Shown here in pieces: positions 60,535 to 64,000 of a DNA stretch of 64,000 bases. The notes beneath the pieces were generated by a model. That model saw only the letters and a program-made list of their open reading frames with translations. It was not told the origin of the DNA and did not search any database. The stretch is taken from NCBI GenBank assembly GCA_023395595.1, contig JAEWYO010000070.1, forward strand, positions 1 to 64,000, read 5' to 3'. Positions within the stretch are counted from its first letter, which is position 1. Each line of letters begins with the position of its first letter. This DNA is from Bacillota bacterium. Its GTDB lineage: Bacteria > Bacillota > Clostridia > Christensenellales > CAG-138. Both the position numbers and the translations under genes were made by a program.

Positions 60535-61476
60535 ATGACAAACAAGAGGAAACGGGCGAAGATCGCGGTCAACGAACAACGCGCGGCATATATTTTTCTC
60601 ATTCCCGCGCTGCTCGGGTTGACATTCATTACGTATTTGCCCCTGCTGGCCGTATTCGGCATCAGTTTGACCGATTTAAACGTCGGCCATTTCATCAAGG
60701 GAGGATCGATGCCTCCGGTGAAATTTGTCGGCTTAGAAAACTTCAAAGAAATCTTTCAAAACCCGAGCATCGATTTTCTCAATTCCATCAAAGTAACCGT
60801 CGTTTTTGCTTTGCTCGCTGTGGTCAGCAGCATTGTGTATTCGCTGTTGGTTGCGATGCTGCTCAATCGCAAGATGCCCGGGCGCGGCCTCTTCCGCGCG
60901 ATTTTCTATATCCCGTATATTCTGCCGGCAACGGCTGTGATGATCAGCTGGTGGTTTCTACTCAAATATGACGGAGGGTTGATCAACTACATTTTAGTGA
61001 GCCTAGGCCTTGGGAAGTCCTATTTCCTTTCCGCGGCGAACACCGCGCTGCCGTCTCTTGCGATGATTGCGGTCTGGACGTCCGGCAACTTGATTGTGAT
61101 ATTCCTTGCGGGATTGCAGAATGTGCCGCGTGTCTACCACGAGGCGGCGGAGATCGACGGAGCCAACGCTTGGCAGCGCTTTTGGAATATTACGATTCCG
61201 AGCATGACGCCGATCATCTTCTACAATCTTTTGATGAGCCTTGTTGTCAATCTACAGGTCGTGGTTCCCGCACTGGCGGTTACAAAAGGCGGGCCGGGTA
61301 AATCTACGATGTTTATGACCTATCTGATGTATCAGACCGGCTTTCGAGGTCGGGCACTGGGACAGGCGGGCGCGATCGCGTTTGTGTTTTTCATTGTAGC
61401 TGCGATTCTCGCGTTTGTACTGTTTGCAACGTCCAAGAGCTGGATTTACGATGAGGGGGGAGAGGACAAGAAATGA
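60535..61476 (+). CDS. Sugar ABC transporter permease (first)
   Basis: 313 residues, six membrane helices (MalF/LacF-type). The ATG 60535 opens MTNKRKRAKIAVNEQRAAYI and AGGAAAG lies upstream. The EAA loop EAAEIDGANAWQRFWNITIP contacts the ATPase. The ATPase is not in this window and is probably shared. Overlaps the next gene by 4 bp. Confidence 0.92.
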   Translation: MTNKRKRAKIAVNEQRAAYIFLIPALLGLTFITYLPLLAVFGISLTDLNVGHFIKGGSMPPVKFVGLENFKEIFQNPSIDFLNSIKVTVVFALLAVVSSIVYSLLVAMLLNRKMPGRGLFRAIFYIPYILPATAVMISWWFLLKYDGGLINYILVSLGLGKSYFLSAANTALPSLAMIAVWTSGNLIVIFLAGLQNVPRVYHEAAEIDGANAWQRFWNITIPSMTPIIFYNLLMSLVVNLQVVVPALAVTKGGPGKSTMFMTYLMYQTGFRGRALGQAGAIAFVFFIVAAILAFVLFATSKSWIYDEGGEDKK

Positions 61477-62375
61477 GCGAATCTGCCGTTCAAACTGGAG
61501 CCAAGAAGAAGTACAAGCCGATTCGCAGTTCCATCAGGAGCAAGAAGAGAAGTCAACAGATTGCGGATACGGTTTCGTTTCTGATTGTTGTGATCCTTGC
61601 TGCCCTCGTGATGCTGCCCATCTGGTGGATGATCCGTTCCTCGTTGATGAAGAGCCTGGAGATCTTTCGGTGGCCGCCGCAATTTTTCCCGAAAGAATGG
61701 CTGTTTTCCAACTATAACATCAAGCCGACTACGTTCGACTTCTGGCGGTATCTGGGAAACACGCTTACGATCGTTGTGCCCAGCGTCGTATTCGGCACGA
61801 TCACAGCGACGTTCTGCGGCTATGCATTTGCGCGCCTGCGCTTTCGCGGCAAAGCCTTTCTGTTCTCTCTTTGCGTGGGCTCGATGCTGCTGCCGACGAT
61901 GGTAACACTGATTCCGCTCTACATTGCGTGGTCGAGCCTGGGGTTGACGGACACCTATTGGCCGCTGATTCTGCCGTATCTTTGCGGCGGCGGAGCGTTC
62001 AATATCTTCCTGATCAGGCAGTTTATCAAGACGCTCCCGCGTGAGCTGGATGAATCGGCCTCCATCGATGGCGCCGGATATTTTCGAACGCTGGTGAGCA
62101 TCATCCTGCCCTCCATCAAGCCCGCGATCATCGTCGTTGCGCTATTGATTTTCATTACAACATGGAACGACCTGTTGCAACAAACCATCTATATCTCCTC
62201 CCGCGAAAAATACACCATGGCGGTTGGGTTGACCACGTTTATGGGATCGTTTAAAAACGATTATGCGGGTATGTTTGCCGCAACGTGCCTTTCGTTTATC
62301 CCCGGCGTTGTTGTGTATTTACTCGGTCAAAGACACTTTGTAGAAGGCATAGTCATGACGGGCATGAAAAACTGA
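61473..62375 (+). CDS. Sugar ABC transporter permease (second)
   Basis: 300 residues, MalG/LacG-type with six helices; EAA-like loop DESASIDGAGYFRTLVSIILP is visible. Its ATG overlaps the first permease stop (ATGA) and its own TGA overlaps the next ATG by one base (TGATG), so all three are coupled. Confidence 0.93.
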   Translation: MSESAVQTGAKKKYKPIRSSIRSKKRSQQIADTVSFLIVVILAALVMLPIWWMIRSSLMKSLEIFRWPPQFFPKEWLFSNYNIKPTTFDFWRYLGNTLTIVVPSVVFGTITATFCGYAFARLRFRGKAFLFSLCVGSMLLPTMVTLIPLYIAWSSLGLTDTYWPLILPYLCGGGAFNIFLIRQFIKTLPRELDESASIDGAGYFRTLVSIILPSIKPAIIVVALLIFITTWNDLLQQTIYISSREKYTMAVGLTTFMGSFKNDYAGMFAATCLSFIPGVVVYLLGQRHFVEGIVMTGMKN

Positions 62376-63106
62376 TGGCCAGCCAGAGGCAGGACGGATT
62401 CTGGGAAAGACTGGGCGCGAAGCGATTTGCACCCGGCCAAGGTGTTACGCAACCGCCGCCCGCCGCGGGCTGGAGGCGGTTTTTCTTCGTGCTTGGAACA
62501 CATTTCTGGAAACTGGTTTCGTTGAACCTGCTATTTGTAGTCTTCAGCATTCCGTTGGTTACAATTCCCGCCGCATTGTGCGGAATTAATCGCGTTATGA
62601 TCAAGCTCTATCGGGAAGGGAACTGCTTCGTTTGGACGGAGTTTATCAAGGAATTTCGGTCAAATCTCTGGAAGGCGATGCCGTTTGGCATCCTCGGTGC
62701 GGTTTTGCTGTTTGCGTCCTACTATTTTCTTAGCATTGGCACATCCATAGCGGCAGACCGTGTCGAGCTGATTTCGGCTTCGATCGGGATTTTGCTGCTG
62801 ACCTTCTCAGCGTTGTTTCTCCAATATGTCTTTGTGTTTTTACCGACGCTGGATCTGAAAAACAGACAGATCGCCCGCAACGCTTTTCTTGTGATGTGTA
62901 TGGAGTGGAAGACCAATCTTGTGATTCTTGCGGCTGTGCTGCTTTCGGTTCTGCTCATGCTCTTGCTCTTCCCGTACTCCATCTTTCTTGCGGTAACTGT
63001 TTTGTTTGCCTTGCAGCAGTTTGTCATCTGCGCCGCAATCAATGAGCCGCTGCAGCGTCGCATCATCGGACCCGCGGAAGAAAGCAGCCCCGACGCTCAA
63101 ACGTAA
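62375..63106 (+). CDS. YesL-family (DUF624) membrane protein
   Basis: 243 residues with about five membrane helices. The DUF624 blocks are present: FFFVLGTHFWKLVSLNLLFVV, a loop with PAALCGINRVMIKLYREG, and FIKEFRSNLWKAMPFGIL. YesL-type genes very often close carbohydrate ABC operons in Firmicutes; their exact job is not known. Start is ATG 62375, overlapping the permease stop; the ORF upstream is rejected. Confidence 0.88.
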   Translation: MASQRQDGFWERLGAKRFAPGQGVTQPPPAAGWRRFFFVLGTHFWKLVSLNLLFVVFSIPLVTIPAALCGINRVMIKLYREGNCFVWTEFIKEFRSNLWKAMPFGILGAVLLFASYYFLSIGTSIAADRVELISASIGILLLTFSALFLQYVFVFLPTLDLKNRQIARNAFLVMCMEWKTNLVILAAVLLSVLLMLLLFPYSIFLAVTVLFALQQFVICAAINEPLQRRIIGPAEESSPDAQT

Positions 63107-63203
63107 CGAAACGGCAGGTTGACAGAAGGCTGGCACTACAAAACTTGCTATACTTTCATGCAATAGTGCAATCCGAACAAAACCGGATGGAATGGACGAA
63201 AGC

Positions 63204-63244
63204 AAAACCTCCAATCGCTTTTCTCGCGATTGGAGGTTTTTTCA
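63204..63244 (+). terminator. Terminator of the arabinoside importer operon
   Basis: Stem AAAACCTCCAATCGC/GCGATTGGAGGTTTT (63204-63218 with 63226-63240), loop TTTTCTC, then further T. Very strong. The bases before it include TGCTATACT (63146-63154), an extended -10-like sequence. Confidence 0.95.
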
Positions 63245-63407
63245 ACTCGTTTTTGAATCAGTCGGATGGTTTCAACGACAGCAATGAGAGGGAAAACTCT
63301 TGCAAAATGAACATTCGCGCAAACCGTGAAGGGGGGGCGTGGGTATCGCGTGCAGCGGATTGTTTGCATTTTCTATCATTGCTGGATTGAACAAAGCTTG
63401 GTAAGTA

Positions 63408-64000
63408 CTATGAATCCGCTTTAATTGGACAAACGGTTTCAATCGCGTCCGCAAGATATGGCACGGTGTTTCGTGCGGCCTCCAGCGTGTCCGCATTGGT
63501 GCCGATTTCGGCAAGCAAACACAGACCCATGTGTTGGTTGAAGCGACCAACCTTCAGGCGGATCGGCTTGACCAGATCCGGTTGTTTTGCTGCGATCTCC
63601 TCCATCAGCGAGAGCGCGAAGGTATAGTTGTTTTTCCAGTCGGGCAGTGTGTCATATTCACCGTCATAGGTACCGATTCCGGTGCCAACGACAAAAAACA
63701 GCTTCGCATAAGGCACGTTGTCGATCAGGATCGTGTTTTCTGAGCGACCTTGCTGCTTGCTGGAGTTTCGGTGGAGATCGATGTAGAGATCGACATTGTC
63801 ATATTTCTGCATGAGCGCGAGCGAGCGGGAATATGCACTGGTGATGTCCTCGCCTTCCACGTCGGTTGTGTCGTGAATGACCGTGAAACCACGCTTTTCG
63901 AGCGCTTTTTGCAGCGCGTTTCCCACCGCAACGACGTTGTATCGCGTGTTTTCGGTGCGTCCTCGCTCGGTTTCAATGTACTCGCCCTGCGTGGTCAGAA
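63408..64000 (-). CDS. SpoIIP-type amidase/endopeptidase (5' end off the window)
   Basis: About 196 residues visible, open to the right edge (first full codon ends at 63998). The blocks TERGRTENTRYNVVAVGNA, FTVIHDTTDVEGE, AYSRSLALMQKYDNVDLYIDLHRNSS and CLLAEIGTNADTLEAARNT match the SpoIIP fold, which is an amidase/endopeptidase acting on peptidoglycan during engulfment. The acidic Glu in LAEIGTN and the His in DLHRN are the usual metal ligands. It implies sporulation ability or its remnant. The GTG at 63926 is not the true start. Confidence 0.85.
   Translation of the reverse strand, partial: LTTQGEYIETERGRTENTRYNVVAVGNALQKALEKRGFTVIHDTTDVEGEDITSAYSRSLALMQKYDNVDLYIDLHRNSSKQQGRSENTILIDNVPYAKLFFVVGTGIGTYDGEYDTLPDWKNNYTFALSLMEEIAAKQPDLVKPIRLKVGRFNQHMGLCLLAEIGTNADTLEAARNTVPYLADAIETVCPIKADS

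Noticed and set aside
63119..63203. Small RNA or promoter before the importer terminator
   Set aside because: TTGACA and TATACT are 24 bp apart, too far for a normal promoter; only an extended -10-like TGCTATACT remains, which is weak evidence.

Overview
The window looks like a chromosomal segment of a Gram-positive, anaerobic, probably endospore-forming Clostridia-type Firmicute of moderate GC content. The evidence is LPXTG surface proteins with pilin sortases, lipoproteins with lipoboxes, AGGAGG-type ribosome sites, a trimeric [FeFe] hydrogenase, a SpoIIP-type amidase and LacI/YesL-type sugar loci. No rRNA or tRNA gene was recognised, so I do not name a genus.

Layout. 1-1760: end of an ABC exporter operon (minus). 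2898-11731: an exopolysaccharide locus headed by a NusG-paralogue (LoaP/RfaH-like) antiterminator, followed by LCP ligase, secreted protein, Wzz-like, BY-kinase, PHP phosphatase, a terminator, glmS and a WbpM-like dehydratase. 11871-19744: one hydrogen-metabolism operon with a perfect promoter and a terminator: thioredoxin-like [2Fe-2S] protein, sensory [FeFe] hydrogenase with PAS domain, SpoIIE-type phosphatase, HydC, HydB, HydA and a second [2Fe-2S] protein. 19774-28893: a pilus island with a Mga/PRD-like regulator, an AT-rich control region, a large choice-of-anchor-A adhesin, backbone pilin, sortase C, minor pilin and a second sortase. 28934-31874: methyltransferase, two small membrane proteins and an AlkZ-like protein (minus). 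32104-36611: a signalling locus built of two paralogous HTH proteins, a transmembrane Ser/Thr kinase with an outside leucine-rich-repeat domain, and an LRR lipoprotein. 37086-39726: a small membrane protein, a Y-family polymerase with a LexA-like box, and a MarR regulator. 40118-46526: glpK, a membrane-anchored alpha/beta hydrolase and a GH5-like lipoprotein. 46728-51694: glycosyltransferases and WecB (minus). 52100-53747: a complete IS4-family insertion sequence with 10-bp target duplications. 53821-63106: an L-arabinoside utilisation locus (GH51, LacI, GH127, ABC importer, YesL). 63408-64000: 3' part of a SpoIIP-type gene.

How it fits together. The polysaccharide locus has an intrinsic terminator between the phosphatase and glmS, a natural target for the antiterminator encoded at its head. 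In the hydrogenase operon the sensory hydrogenase and phosphatase probably report H2 or redox state to the expression or activity of the HydABC enzyme. In the arabinoside locus, LacI operators (TAAACGTTTA type) lie between the divergent lacI-abfA and GH127 genes.

Most unusual points: three tandem ~83-bp units at 58724-58973, each with a perfect hairpin closed by a GNRA-type tetraloop; the kinase/LRR/paired-HTH locus; a 52-bp tandem duplication of the 3' end of the sensory hydrogenase gene that leaves two in-frame minigenes; and the IS element sitting exactly in the loop of the lacI-abfA terminator.
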